Assembly (NCBI RefSeq): GCF_002088235.1
Contig: NZ_AQQV01000002.1
Span: 1-64,000 of the forward strand
Direction of reading: 5' to 3'
DNA from: Oceanococcus atlanticus
GTDB lineage: Bacteria; Pseudomonadota; Gammaproteobacteria; Nevskiales; Oceanococcaceae
DNA length: 64,000 bases
Below are positions 34,292 through 42,949 of the stretch, piece after piece. The position numbers and the translations under genes are program-made. The notes below the pieces were generated by a model, which ran no database searches, was not told the origin of the DNA, and saw nothing but the letters and a program-made list of their open reading frames with translations. Each line of letters opens with the position of its first letter. The first letter of the stretch is position 1.

Positions 34292-34650
34292 CCGTTCATC
34301 TCGTCGGACATCAAGAGTGCCGTAGCTTTTTTAGAATGTCTTTCTCCATTTCCAGGTCACGCACGCGTTTTTCAAGCTCCCGGATGCGTTTTTGATCAGG
34401 TGTCATGGGGCTGCCTTTGAAAGGCTGCCCGTGACGCTCACGTCGAAGCTGCTGCACCCATTTGCCCATTGTCGACTTGCCAACACCCATGGCATCAGCA
34501 GCCTTCTTAACGGTGTAGCCTTGATCCAGCACAAGCTGGGCAGCGTCAAGCCGAAACTCCGGTGAATATCTTGGGTGACTCTGTTTTGCCATTGATCCAT
34601 CAAATAGCTGTGCACTCATCAAAAGTGTCTCCTATTGAATGGCCAAATTC
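34292..34650 (-). mobile_element. 5' part of an IS3-family element (IS-C), cut by IS-B
   Basis: The left terminal region (TAGTGAATTTGGCCATTC on the minus strand), a leader with AGGAG and orfA are present. After orfA the next frame begins KKATALLMSDEMN, the usual OrfB start, and is cut off by IS-B at 34291. The 3' end of a similar element lies 18.5 kb away at 15760-15874. Confidence 0.75.
34311..34619 (-). CDS. Transposase OrfA of IS-C with a programmed frameshift site
   Basis: The 102-residue product has PRYSPEFRLDAAQLVLDQGY, VKKAADAMGVGKSTMGKW and a coiled coil RIRELEKRVRDLEMEKDIL. Near its end the minus strand reads CTAAAAAAGCT; the A6G heptamer lets the ribosome slip back one base to give OrfAB, as known for IS3 elements. 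The OrfB half is missing, so the transposase cannot be made. Confidence 0.8.
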   Translation of the reverse strand: MSAQLFDGSMAKQSHPRYSPEFRLDAAQLVLDQGYTVKKAADAMGVGKSTMGKWVQQLRRERHGQPFKGSPMTPDQKRIRELEKRVRDLEMEKDILKKLRHS

Positions 34651-34752
34651 ACTATGCCATTACAAAGCCTGCGAAGCGTTTGTGTTGAGCCAGAAACACG
34701 AAGGTTGGCAGGTACTGGGAAATCCACCGATGCGCCGTTGGCGTTTTGCGCG

Positions 34753-35043
34753 TTACGCTGGCACGCGCAGAAGGCTTTCGACCATGTCTGCCAGTCCCTC
34801 GGCCAGCTCGTCAAAGCCGACGATGGGGTCGGCTTCGCCCAGGTGCTGCTTCACCACGGCGACGCCGCCATGGATGGCGATGTAACTGATGACCGGCAAT
34901 CTCGGCACGGCGGCGTATTCGGGATGGTGGGCCAGGTATTGCATGGCCAGCTCGGTCAGCAATGAGTTGATGCGCGGGATCACCGAGCCCAGGTCGCGTG
35001 GTGTGGGGCCTCCAACCGCCCCGCGCGACACCACATACGGCGC
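34753..35043 (-). pseudogene. C-terminal fragment of a TetR-type regulator
   Basis: The frame encodes PRDLGSVIPRINSLLTELAMQ, then LPVISYIAIHGGVAVVKQHL and ELAEGLADMVESLL, resembling the ligand-binding C-terminal helices of TetR proteins. There is no N-terminal helix-turn-helix: upstream the frame meets the GMC dehydrogenase stop at 35044 in the same frame. So it is a 5'-truncated gene, placed behind the CYP153 operon. The TetR assignment is by general pattern and is not certain. Confidence 0.5.
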
Positions 35044-36693
35044 TCAGCCGCCACTGGCCTCCGCATCCTCGAGCAGCATCGCCGCGCCCTTCTCGCCGAT
35101 CATGGTCGCCGGCTGATTGGTGTTGCCTCCGATCAGTGTGGGCATGATGGAGGCATCGACCACCCGCAGGCGTTGCAAGCCATGCACGCGCAGACGCGGA
35201 TCGACCACCGCCATCGGATCGACGCCCATCTTGCAGGTGCCGACAGGGTGATACGCCGACTCCCCGCTGCGCCGCGCCCAGTCGGCGAGGTCGTCGTCGT
35301 TCTGCAGTGCCGGCCCCGGCGACATCTCGACCTCATGGTGCGGGGCGAAAGCCGGCTGCGCCAGAATGCTGCGCACCAGGCGCACCCCGCGCACGAGCCG
35401 CTCGACGTCGGCGGACTCGGCCATGTAGTTGGGATCAATCAGCGGCGCCGCGAATGGATCTGCACTGTGCAGGCCGACGCGGCCGCGCGACGATGGCCTG
35501 AGTCCGTAGATCATCACCGCATAGCCGTAGCCACTCATGGCGGTCTTCAGATCCCGCCCGTGGTCGGCGTACAGCATGGGTGCGAAGTGCAGTTGCAGGT
35601 CGGGTATCGGCTCCTCCGGCCGGGACCGGATGAACCCACCGGCCTCGGCACCGTTGCTCGACAGCACACCGCGGCGGCCGCTCAGGTACTGCAGCAACGC
35701 CCACAGGCCCTTGAACCAGTAGCTCGGATGCATTGAGATGCTCTGGCGGCTGCGTGCTTTAACACGCACGAACACGTCGACATGGTCTTGCAGATTCTGT
35801 CCCACGCCTTCCAGCGCGTGACGCAGTTCAATGCTGTGCCGGGTCAATTCCTCGCGTGGGCCGATTCCGGACAGCATCAGCAGCTGCGGCGTGTTGAACG
35901 CGCCACTGCAGAGCACAACTTCGCGCTCGGCACGGACCTGCACCAGCCCCGTCGGGCCCCGATACTCGACCCCGGTGGCGCGGGTGCCTTCGAGCAGCAC
36001 GCGGGTAACCTGGGCGCTGCTGCGGACAGTCAGGTTGGAACGGCCCGCTGCGGGTTCGAGATAGGCGCGCGCATTGCTACAGCGCGCGCCGTCCTTCTGG
36101 TAGGCGTAGTAAAAACCCACGCCGGCCTGCTCATGACCGTTGAAATCCGGATTGCGTCGGTACCCCGCCTGCGCCGCCGCGCCGACGAATGCCGTGCTCA
36201 ACGGATTGGTATAGCGCCTCTCGGCCACATTGAGCGGACCACCCCGGCCATGGAAGGCTGCCTCATCCGGGGTCACCTTCGGCTCGAAATGTTCTGACCT
36301 GCGGAAATACGGCAGCACGTCGGCGTACGACCAACCGTCGCAACCCAACCGTGCCCACTCGTCGTAGTCCCAGGCATGGCCACGGATGTATACCTGCGCG
36401 TTCATACCGCTGGACCCACCGAGCATCTTGCCCCGGGGCTGGAACAACGCACGGTCGTGCATGTGCCGCTGCGATTCGGTATCGAACTGCCAGTTGAAGC
36501 GGCGGCTGAACATCAGCTGCAGAAAGCCCAGCGGCATGTTCACGAAAGGGTTGCGGCTGCTCTCTGGACCGGCTTCGAGCAGCAGCACCGAATGGCGGCC
36601 GCTCTCGGACAGGCGGTTGGCGACGGCGCATCCGGCCGAGCCGCCGCCGACCACCACATAATCGAATTTTTCGGACGCCATACTGGTTTGCAC
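35044..36693 (-). CDS. GMC-family alcohol dehydrogenase (AlkJ-like), CYP153 operon
   Basis: The 549-residue flavoprotein has VVGGGSAGCAVANRL, RGKMLGGSSGMNAQVYIRGH, GAFNTPQLLMLSGIG, catalytic His in YHPVGTCKMG and TLIGGNTNQPATMIGE. It follows the P450 gene by 6 bases and should oxidise the alcohol that CYP153 makes. It is a homologue of the enzyme at 25500-27125 but clearly more GC-rich, so the two copies have separate histories. Confidence 0.9.
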   Translation of the reverse strand: MQTSMASEKFDYVVVGGGSAGCAVANRLSESGRHSVLLLEAGPESSRNPFVNMPLGFLQLMFSRRFNWQFDTESQRHMHDRALFQPRGKMLGGSSGMNAQVYIRGHAWDYDEWARLGCDGWSYADVLPYFRRSEHFEPKVTPDEAAFHGRGGPLNVAERRYTNPLSTAFVGAAAQAGYRRNPDFNGHEQAGVGFYYAYQKDGARCSNARAYLEPAAGRSNLTVRSSAQVTRVLLEGTRATGVEYRGPTGLVQVRAEREVVLCSGAFNTPQLLMLSGIGPREELTRHSIELRHALEGVGQNLQDHVDVFVRVKARSRQSISMHPSYWFKGLWALLQYLSGRRGVLSSNGAEAGGFIRSRPEEPIPDLQLHFAPMLYADHGRDLKTAMSGYGYAVMIYGLRPSSRGRVGLHSADPFAAPLIDPNYMAESADVERLVRGVRLVRSILAQPAFAPHHEVEMSPGPALQNDDDLADWARRSGESAYHPVGTCKMGVDPMAVVDPRLRVHGLQRLRVVDASIMPTLIGGNTNQPATMIGEKGAAMLLEDAEASGG

Positions 36694-36699
36694 CGCGCC

Positions 36700-38112
36700 T
36701 CAACGTTTGGGCGTCAGCTTGACCATCAGCTTGGAGTAGCCGCGCACGAAATTGGATTGCACCCGCTCGGGCTCGCCAACGACTTCGATGTTGTCGAAGC
36801 GCTTGAGCAGCTCTTCCCACAGAATGCGCAACTGCAATTCGGCCAGGCGGTTGCCCATGCAGCGATGGATGCCATAGCCGAATGAAATATGGTTGCGCGC
36901 ACCCTTGCGGTCAATGATCAAGTTATCCGGGTTGTCGAACTTGCGCTCGTCGCGATTGCCCGAGGCGTACCACATCACCACGCGATCACCTTTCTTGATG
37001 GTCTGGCCGCGCAGTTCAACGTCTTGCGTGGCGACGCGGCGCATATTGGCCAGCGGCGTCTGCCAGCGGATGATTTCCGACACCATGTTGGGAATCAGCT
37101 CCGGGTTGGACTTGAGCTTGGCGAATTCGTCGGGAAACTGATTCAGGGCGAGCACGCCGCCGCTCATCGAGTTACGGGTGGTGTCATTGCCGCCGACGAT
37201 AAGCAGTGCCAGATTGCCAATAAACTCCATCGGACGATTGATCATGTCCTTGGTCTCATCGCTGCTCTGCAACAGACTGATCAGATCAAAACCGGGCGCT
37301 TCACCGGCCGCACGTCGTGCCTCCTTGTCGCGCCATAGCCGGGAAAAAGACCAGGCCATGTCTGCGGCGGCATCGAACATGTTGTCTTCATCGTCGAACT
37401 CGCCACCGGTCGCTGCTGTGGTGCCGGCCATACGATCCGACCAGTCAACCAGCTTGTGACGCTCCTCGTATGGGAAATCCAATAATGTGGCCAGCATGCG
37501 GCCCGTCAGCTCCTTCGATACCACCGGCACCCAGTTGAAAGGTTGATCGAGAGGCAGGCTGTCAAGCACTTCCCCGGTGCGCTGACGGATGAGCCCTTCC
37601 ATTTCCTTCAAGTTCTGCGGCGCCACCACACCCTGCACAGAGCGGCGCTGCACGTCATGCTTGGGCGGGTCCATGGCGATGAACATCTCTACCGGCATCC
37701 CTTCCGGAAAGTCGCCCAGCACGATAATCGGCTCGGAGGAGAACAGCTCGTGGTTCTTGTCCACGAACAGGATGTCTTCGTAGCGCGTTATCGACCAGAA
37801 CGGGCCAAAGGGGCTGTTCTTCTGATAATGCACCGGCGCTTCGTCACGCAGGCGCTTGAAGTAGGCCTGCCATTGGTCCTGCCGGTACAGAAACGGGTTG
37901 CTGGTGTCGATGTCCTCGAGCGCCAACGTGTTGACATCGGGAACGGGCGCTTCGACGAAATGGACAGGAGGTCGCCGTGGGCCGATAACCTTCTTCTTTG
38001 CCTTCACCAGCATCTTGAGTGTCCGGATCTGCAGGTGCATCGGCACCACTCTGGATGTGGCGTTGACCAGCTTGGTCTGGACTACATCGCTCATCTGCAA
38101 TTCTGTTGACAT
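36700..38112 (-). CDS. Cytochrome P450, CYP153 family (terminal alkane hydroxylase)
   Basis: The 470-residue P450 has GGNDTTRNSMSGG in the I helix, EIIRW (ExxR), and the heme-binding FGYGIHRCMGNRLAELQ with Cys as thiolate. The N-terminal region and block FIAMDPPKHDVQRRSVQGVV fit CYP153, soluble bacterial enzymes that hydroxylate medium-chain alkanes at the end carbon. It is between the ferredoxin (15 bases upstream) and the GMC dehydrogenase. No ferredoxin reductase gene is seen in this operon, so electrons must come through one encoded elsewhere. Confidence 0.9.
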   Translation of the reverse strand: MSTELQMSDVVQTKLVNATSRVVPMHLQIRTLKMLVKAKKKVIGPRRPPVHFVEAPVPDVNTLALEDIDTSNPFLYRQDQWQAYFKRLRDEAPVHYQKNSPFGPFWSITRYEDILFVDKNHELFSSEPIIVLGDFPEGMPVEMFIAMDPPKHDVQRRSVQGVVAPQNLKEMEGLIRQRTGEVLDSLPLDQPFNWVPVVSKELTGRMLATLLDFPYEERHKLVDWSDRMAGTTAATGGEFDDEDNMFDAAADMAWSFSRLWRDKEARRAAGEAPGFDLISLLQSSDETKDMINRPMEFIGNLALLIVGGNDTTRNSMSGGVLALNQFPDEFAKLKSNPELIPNMVSEIIRWQTPLANMRRVATQDVELRGQTIKKGDRVVMWYASGNRDERKFDNPDNLIIDRKGARNHISFGYGIHRCMGNRLAELQLRILWEELLKRFDNIEVVGEPERVQSNFVRGYSKLMVKLTPKR

Positions 38113-38127
38113 GGCTTCCTCCAGTGC

Positions 38128-38448
38128 TTACATCTGAAATTCGGGCAGACGGACGGTCATGCCGTCCATCGCCTCGGTGGTTTGAATCTGGCAGCCCAGA
38201 CGCGAGGTTTTTGCCAGCTCCGGGGTCATCGACAGCATCTGCTGTTCGTCATCACCCGGCGTGGCAGTCTTGTCGTACCATTCGTCCGCGACGATCACGT
38301 GGCAAGTGCCACAGGCACATTCCCCGCCACAGTCCCCATCAATGCCGGGAATCATGTTCTCCACGGCGATTTGCATCAGTGAGGCGCCAGCCTTGAATTC
38401 AACGACATGCTCGGTGTCGTCGTGCTCGATAAAGGTAATTTTGCCCAC
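38128..38448 (-). CDS. [2Fe-2S] ferredoxin for the P450
   Basis: The product of 106 residues (GTG start with AGGAGA upstream) has the adrenodoxin/putidaredoxin pattern Cys-x5-Cys-x2-Cys in GDCGGECACGTCHV and a fourth Cys in SRLGCQIQ. It is the first gene of the ferredoxin-CYP153-GMC operon and should pass electrons to the P450. Confidence 0.9.
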   Translation of the reverse strand: MGKITFIEHDDTEHVVEFKAGASLMQIAVENMIPGIDGDCGGECACGTCHVIVADEWYDKTATPGDDEQQMLSMTPELAKTSRLGCQIQTTEAMDGMTVRLPEFQM

Positions 38449-38518
38449 TGCGTTTCTCCTGTCGGTGTTCACTGCAACTTATAGTGACTGTGTGCCGACC
38501 CTCGGGGGAGGGCATTTG

Positions 38519-38546
38519 TTGACAGAATGGGGGCATTTAAAGACAC
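38519..38546 (+). repeat. 28-base inverted repeat, copy 1 (upstream of araC)
   Basis: The 28 bases beginning TTGACAGAATGGGGGCAT are repeated perfectly in inverse orientation at 39636-39663. This copy is in the region between the divergent ferredoxin and AraC-type regulator genes, 24 bases before the regulator ATG. Confidence 0.9.
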
Positions 38547-38570
38547 TCGACGGGTGCGTGGAGGAACTGT

Positions 38571-39614
38571 ATGACATTCACCAGACAGGTGGCGGGCTTG
38601 CAAAACCCCGAAGCCGACATTCCGTCAAACTACTCGCTGCTGATCGCCCGTGAACTTGGGCTTACCGCGCGACAACTGCCCAAACTGTTGCGTGGCACCG
38701 GGGTTGACACTCAACAATTTCTGACTGATGACAGCCTGCTTACGCCAGCCCAGCAGGTCCATATTCTGCGCAACGCGCTGGCGCTGTCTGGCCAGCCGGA
38801 CTTCGGTTTAAGGCTGGGTGAGCGCCTGACACCGGCCACACACGGCGCGATGGGGTTTGCCGTTTGCAGCAGCCCTGACCTGCTCACCGCTCTACAGGCG
38901 TTTCACAAATTCCTGCCCACGCGTGCGAGCTTCATCCACCTGCGCTTGCAACAGGCGGAAGACCACATGGAATGCTTGTTGGATTTCCAGGCACCGCTGG
39001 ATGAGGACGTTGCGCGTTGCTTGGCGGAAACGGCGGTCAAGGCATTTTTTGCAACCGGCGAATTTATCGCCGGCCGGCACTTGGATGAGGCCGAGGCCTG
39101 TTTTGTCCATCAGGCGCCGGCTTACCGAGCCAACTACCCGGCGTATTTACCCGGGCGCATCTACTTTGGCTGCGATCAGTTGAAGCTCAGACTCCCTATG
39201 GCGTTGTGCAGAATGCCGAACGTATCTGCCAATAGTGAAAACTATGGCCTGGCCTTGCAGCAGTGCGAGTCCATGCTCGCTCGACTTCAGAGCCGTGAAC
39301 CGGACTATCGGACCCGGCTCAAGAAAATGATGCTGTCCCAGCCGCCAGGTACGCTCTGTGAAGAAGAGGCGGCAGCCGCCCTGTTCATGAGCAAACGTAC
39401 CCTGGCGCGTAAACTCAAACAGGAAAACAGCGGTTTTCGGGAAATTCGCGAGGAGATCCTGTCCCACCAGGCCGCCGACTATTTGCGTGATAGCCAAATG
39501 TCCGTCGAGGCCATTGCCGCGCTGATGAACTACCACGACACCGCGAGTTTCAGGCGTGCCTTCAAGCGCTGGTTCGGGGTTCCGCCTGAGCAGTATCGGC
39601 AAAGTACGGGTTAG
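38571..39614 (+). CDS. AraC-family regulator of the CYP153 module
   Basis: The 347-residue regulator has an N-terminal Arabinose_bd-like domain (PF12625: LLTPAQQVHILRNALALSGQ, FGLRLGERLTPATHGAMGFA) and two C-terminal helix-turn-helices (EEEAAAALFMSKRTLARKL; SVEAIAALMNYHDTASFRRA, ending KRWFGVPPEQYR). GGAGG precedes the ATG. It is divergent from the CYP153 operon and lies between perfect inverted repeats, so it probably controls both neighbours. Related proteins respond to alkanes or fatty acids. Confidence 0.88.
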   Translation: MTFTRQVAGLQNPEADIPSNYSLLIARELGLTARQLPKLLRGTGVDTQQFLTDDSLLTPAQQVHILRNALALSGQPDFGLRLGERLTPATHGAMGFAVCSSPDLLTALQAFHKFLPTRASFIHLRLQQAEDHMECLLDFQAPLDEDVARCLAETAVKAFFATGEFIAGRHLDEAEACFVHQAPAYRANYPAYLPGRIYFGCDQLKLRLPMALCRMPNVSANSENYGLALQQCESMLARLQSREPDYRTRLKKMMLSQPPGTLCEEEAAAALFMSKRTLARKLKQENSGFREIREEILSHQAADYLRDSQMSVEAIAALMNYHDTASFRRAFKRWFGVPPEQYRQSTG

Positions 39615-39635
39615 CCCGCCTCCAGAACACGGGGC

Positions 39636-39663
39636 GTGTCTTTAAATGCCCCCATTCTGTCAA
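39636..39663 (-). repeat. 28-base inverted repeat, copy 2 (upstream of the transglutaminase operon)
   Basis: Exact reverse complement of 38519-38546. It lies 21 bases after the araC stop and 119 bases before the start of the downstream operon, so it can act as a regulator site for that operon. It may equally be one arm of a transcript-level structure; the 1.1 kb distance makes operator sites more likely. Confidence 0.85.
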
Positions 39664-39782
39664 AACATGTCCTCGTCGGCGTCCCGACGTCTACTTAACC
39701 TGAACTTCTTGAAATCGGCATTCGCTTCGTTCGTCCCGCTCGGCTGCGAGTGCCCCCCCCTCTGAATCGAAAGAACGCTCAC

Positions 39783-40460
39783 ATGAAGGTAGATAACCGC
39801 GCGTACTTGGCCCCCGGCGATTTTGTTGATAGCGACCACCCCAACGTCAAGGCCTTCGCCCGCAACCGCGCCGGGGAAGGCGATGACCGGCAGCGCGCCA
39901 TCCGGCTTTACTATGCAGTCCGCGATGAAATCCGCTACGACCCCTATGCATTTTCGCTGGAGCCTGACAGGTTGCGCGCCAGCGCAACGCTGGACGCTGG
40001 CCGCGGTTATTGCGTACCCAAGGCCGTGTTGCTGGCAGCCTGCGCCCGGGCCGCGGGCATCCCCGCTCGCATCGGCCTGGCGGATGTGAAAAATCACCTG
40101 GCCAGCCAACGTCTGTTGGCGTTGATGCAGACGGACATTTTCTACTACCACGGCTATACCGAGTTGTGGCTGGACGGGGGCTGGGTCAAGGCCACCCCGG
40201 CGTTCAACATCGAACTGTGCGAACGCTTCGGCGTCAAGGCACTGGAATTCGACGGCCGCGAGCATGCGCTCATGCACCAGTTCGACACCGCCGGGCGCCG
40301 CCACATGCAGTATCTGACCGATCACGGCCCGCGAGACGATCTGCCCTACACCGAACTGGCGGCGGCTTATCGCAAACATTATCCGCGTCTGTTGGCTGCG
40401 CCCGATGCACTGAGCGGCGACATGGCGGCGGAGATGGAACAGGACAGGGCTCAGCGCTGA
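39783..40460 (+). CDS. Transglutaminase-like protein
   Basis: The product of about 225 residues has the cysteine-protease-type transglutaminase core: GRGYCVPKAVLLAACARAAG with the nucleophile Cys and IFYYHGYTELWLDGGWVKATPAFN with the catalytic His. Where many relatives have Asp after the His region, the sequence reads KATPAFN. It begins the second set of PaaI/PaaI/hydrolase accessory genes. The truncated paralogue at 15422-15759 follows the MMPL gene. No substrate is known; a peptidase or amidase role in the cytoplasm is possible. A start at 39750 is less likely. Confidence 0.78.
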   Translation: MKVDNRAYLAPGDFVDSDHPNVKAFARNRAGEGDDRQRAIRLYYAVRDEIRYDPYAFSLEPDRLRASATLDAGRGYCVPKAVLLAACARAAGIPARIGLADVKNHLASQRLLALMQTDIFYYHGYTELWLDGGWVKATPAFNIELCERFGVKALEFDGREHALMHQFDTAGRRHMQYLTDHGPRDDLPYTELAAAYRKHYPRLLAAPDALSGDMAAEMEQDRAQR

Positions 40461-40945
40461 TGGCCGGTACAGGCAACTTGGCAGACCATGATCCAGTCGC
40501 TGTGGCGCGGCAGTTCGGCGAGCAGGTGCCCCACAGCCGCGATCTCGGGATGCAGGTGCTGGCGATGGAAGCAGACCAGGTCCGCATGCGACTGGTGCCG
40601 GGGCCGGAATTGCGCGCCGACGATGCAGCCGAGGAACTCTGTACCAGCGTGCTGTATTCGCTGGTGGACTCGGCCTGCGGGCTGGCGGTATTCGCCGCAC
40701 TTCGGGAGTTGAAACCCATAGCCACGCTGGATCTGCGCATGGATTACCTCCGGCCGGCCGCTAGCAAACGTGCCCTGGTGGCCATCGCCCACTGTCATCA
40801 CTTGACCGATGACGTTGCGTTCCTGCGCTGCCCAGTATTTTCCGAGGGACTGGATGAGCCGGTGGCTATCGGCAATGCCACCTTCATGCGCGCTACCCAA
40901 GGCAAACATTTCGAGACGACGGCTTCGCGGAGCGATGCGGTGTGA
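40460..40945 (+). CDS. PaaI-type hot-dog thioesterase, first of the second pair
   Basis: The 161-residue product overlaps the previous stop by one base (TGATG). It has ELCTSVLYSLVDSACGLAVF and PIATLDLRMDYLRPA, close to the protein at 28306-28797, including the same RMDYL block. Probably a CoA thioesterase. The open frame extends left through the transglutaminase gene, but this start is the only one that fits the family. Confidence 0.78.
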   Translation: MAGTGNLADHDPVAVARQFGEQVPHSRDLGMQVLAMEADQVRMRLVPGPELRADDAAEELCTSVLYSLVDSACGLAVFAALRELKPIATLDLRMDYLRPAASKRALVAIAHCHHLTDDVAFLRCPVFSEGLDEPVAIGNATFMRATQGKHFETTASRSDAV

Positions 40946-41433
40946 GCGAGGCAGCCGACCCAATGTCATCGAGTACGCTCGACCGGGATGTGCACGCCGA
41001 TACGCAGGCCACTTGGCAGAGCTTGCTGGAGCGTATTCCCTACGCGCGGCACCTTGGGCTCGAAGTCCAGCACAGCGGCACCCGCGTGCAAGTCCATTTG
41101 CCGTATCGCGATGCGCTGATAGGCAACATCATGTTGCCGGCCGTGCATGGCGGCGCGATCGGCGGGTTGATCGAGATTACGGCGCGCATCGCCGCGCAAA
41201 GCCGCGACGCACGGGCGCGCCGCCCCCGCATCCTCGATTGCAACGTGGACTACCTGCGTTCCGCGCGGGCGCGGTCCACCTACGCCGCCGCCGAAATCGT
41301 CCGCCAGGGCCGGCGTACGACGCTGGTCCACGTCAGCTGCTGGCAGGACCGGGCCAGCACACCCGTCGCCCATGGGCGCGTGCAACTGCTGTTCGAGACC
41401 GTGCCCAACGGTAAAACCAGGGAACAACAATGA
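40942..41433 (+). CDS. PaaI-type hot-dog thioesterase, second of the second pair
   Basis: The 163-residue product starts with GTG overlapping the previous stop. It has MLPAVHGGAIGGLIEITARIA and ILDCNVDYLRSARARSTYAAA, as in the paralogue at 28787-29236. Overlap with both neighbours shows a tight operon. Confidence 0.78.
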   Translation: MSEAADPMSSSTLDRDVHADTQATWQSLLERIPYARHLGLEVQHSGTRVQVHLPYRDALIGNIMLPAVHGGAIGGLIEITARIAAQSRDARARRPRILDCNVDYLRSARARSTYAAAEIVRQGRRTTLVHVSCWQDRASTPVAHGRVQLLFETVPNGKTREQQ

Positions 41434-42932
41434 CGCTTGATGACAACACGCCGGTGCTGGTCGGCGCCGGCCAGATCACCGCTCGCGAACCCGATGACCA
41501 GCGCACACCGATCGGCCTGATCGCCGAGGCCGCCCGGGCCGCGGCGGCGGACTGCGGCATCGACGGCGTCTTGCGCCATATCCAGTCGTTGACCTGTCTC
41601 AACATCCTGGCCCCGGCCTATCCCGATGCGCCAGCCAGTCTGGCCCGAACGCTGGGCATCGACCCCGGCGAACGCTTCTACACGCCCATCGGCGGCAATA
41701 TGGGCCAATGGCTGGTCGGTTACTATGCCGACCGCATTGCCGCCGGCGAACTCGATTGTGCGCTGATTGCGGGCGGCGAGGCGCTGGCCACGCAAATGCG
41801 CGGCAAGGGAGCGGGCCTGTCCGGGGTGATCGACACCGAAACCGGCGCAGGTCCGCGGCTGCTCGGCGACGACCGTGAGCCGACCAATGTCGCCGAACAA
41901 AGGCATGGGCTGGACTTGCCCATCCAGATCTATCCGCTCTTCGAGCAGGCCCTCCGAGGCCAGTACGGGCACGACCCGGCCACGCACCGGCAGGCGCTGG
42001 GCGCGCTGTATGCCGGGTTTAACGCCGTCGCAGTGGACAATCCAGGGGCCTGGCGCCGCGAACCCTTGTCTGCGGGTGACATCGCCGAGCGCACACAGCA
42101 AAACCGCATAATCGGCGCACCCTATACCAAGCGCATGAACGCCATCATCGCGGTGGACCAAGCGGCCGCGCTGGTGATGATGTCCGCAGCCAAGGCCCGA
42201 GCCCTGGGGATCGACCCCAGGCGCTGGGTGTATCCCCTGGCCGCGGCAGAGGCCAGCGATCGCTGGTTCGTTTGCGAACGGGCGGAGTTGTCGCGCTCCC
42301 CGGCGATTGCCGTCTGCGGCCGGCGCCTGTTCGAGGCTACCGGGCTGGCCGTGGACAACATCGATTATCTTGATCTGTATAGCTGCTTTCCCAGTGCGGT
42401 GCAGATGGCGCGTAACGCACTGGACATTGCAGAGGATGACCCCCGGCCGCTGACCGTCACCGGGGGATTGGCTTACCACGGCGGCCCCGGCAACAACTAT
42501 TGCACCCACGCCATCGCCGAGACCATGGCCCGCATCCGCGCCGAGCCGGATGCCAACGCCATGGTCAGTGGCGTGGGCTGGTACATGAGCAAGCATTCGC
42601 TGGGGCTCTACGCAGGCCGGCCGCCGGCCAGCGGCTGGCGGCGGGTCGACGCGTGCGACTTGCAAGCCGAAATAGACGCCGGCCCCGGCGTAGAGCTTGC
42701 GGCGCAGCCCAAAGGTGCCGGGCGTATCGAAACCTATACCGTCATGCACGACCGTGACGACCGGCCGGTCCAAGGCATTGTCCTGGGCCGCTTGGACGAT
42801 GGCCGCCGATTCATTGCCAACACCCCCGCCGACCCGGACCTCCTCGACGCCATGACCGACGAGGAGTTTCTCAACCGCGCCGGCCACGTGCGCAGCGACG
42901 GCAAACGCAACCTGTTCACCCCGCAAGGGTGA
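41430..42932 (+). CDS. Thiolase-like protein without the usual nucleophile Cys
   Basis: The 500-residue product has a thiolase fold (VLVGAGQITAREP, AGELDCALIAGGEAL, DYLDLYSCFPSAVQ, GGLAYHGGPGNN). At the place of the nucleophile it reads PIGGNMGQWLVGYY with no Cys, as in the acetyl-CoA acetyltransferase-like group. A C-terminal region of about 90 residues (TYTVMHDRDDRPVQGIVL) looks like an OB-fold. It may be non-catalytic or use a different mechanism. It overlaps the upstream gene by 4 bases. Confidence 0.75.
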   Translation: MTLDDNTPVLVGAGQITAREPDDQRTPIGLIAEAARAAAADCGIDGVLRHIQSLTCLNILAPAYPDAPASLARTLGIDPGERFYTPIGGNMGQWLVGYYADRIAAGELDCALIAGGEALATQMRGKGAGLSGVIDTETGAGPRLLGDDREPTNVAEQRHGLDLPIQIYPLFEQALRGQYGHDPATHRQALGALYAGFNAVAVDNPGAWRREPLSAGDIAERTQQNRIIGAPYTKRMNAIIAVDQAAALVMMSAAKARALGIDPRRWVYPLAAAEASDRWFVCERAELSRSPAIAVCGRRLFEATGLAVDNIDYLDLYSCFPSAVQMARNALDIAEDDPRPLTVTGGLAYHGGPGNNYCTHAIAETMARIRAEPDANAMVSGVGWYMSKHSLGLYAGRPPASGWRRVDACDLQAEIDAGPGVELAAQPKGAGRIETYTVMHDRDDRPVQGIVLGRLDDGRRFIANTPADPDLLDAMTDEEFLNRAGHVRSDGKRNLFTPQG

Positions 42933-42949
42933 CACGAGGAGGATAGACA

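Noticed and set aside
32974-34294. Target-site duplication of IS-B
   Set aside because: The three bases on each side (AAC and CCG) differ, so no duplication can be claimed.
39660-40700. Minus-strand open frame of 346 codons opposite the transglutaminase-like gene
   Set aside because: Shadow frame; the plus-strand product has the Cys and His active-site blocks.
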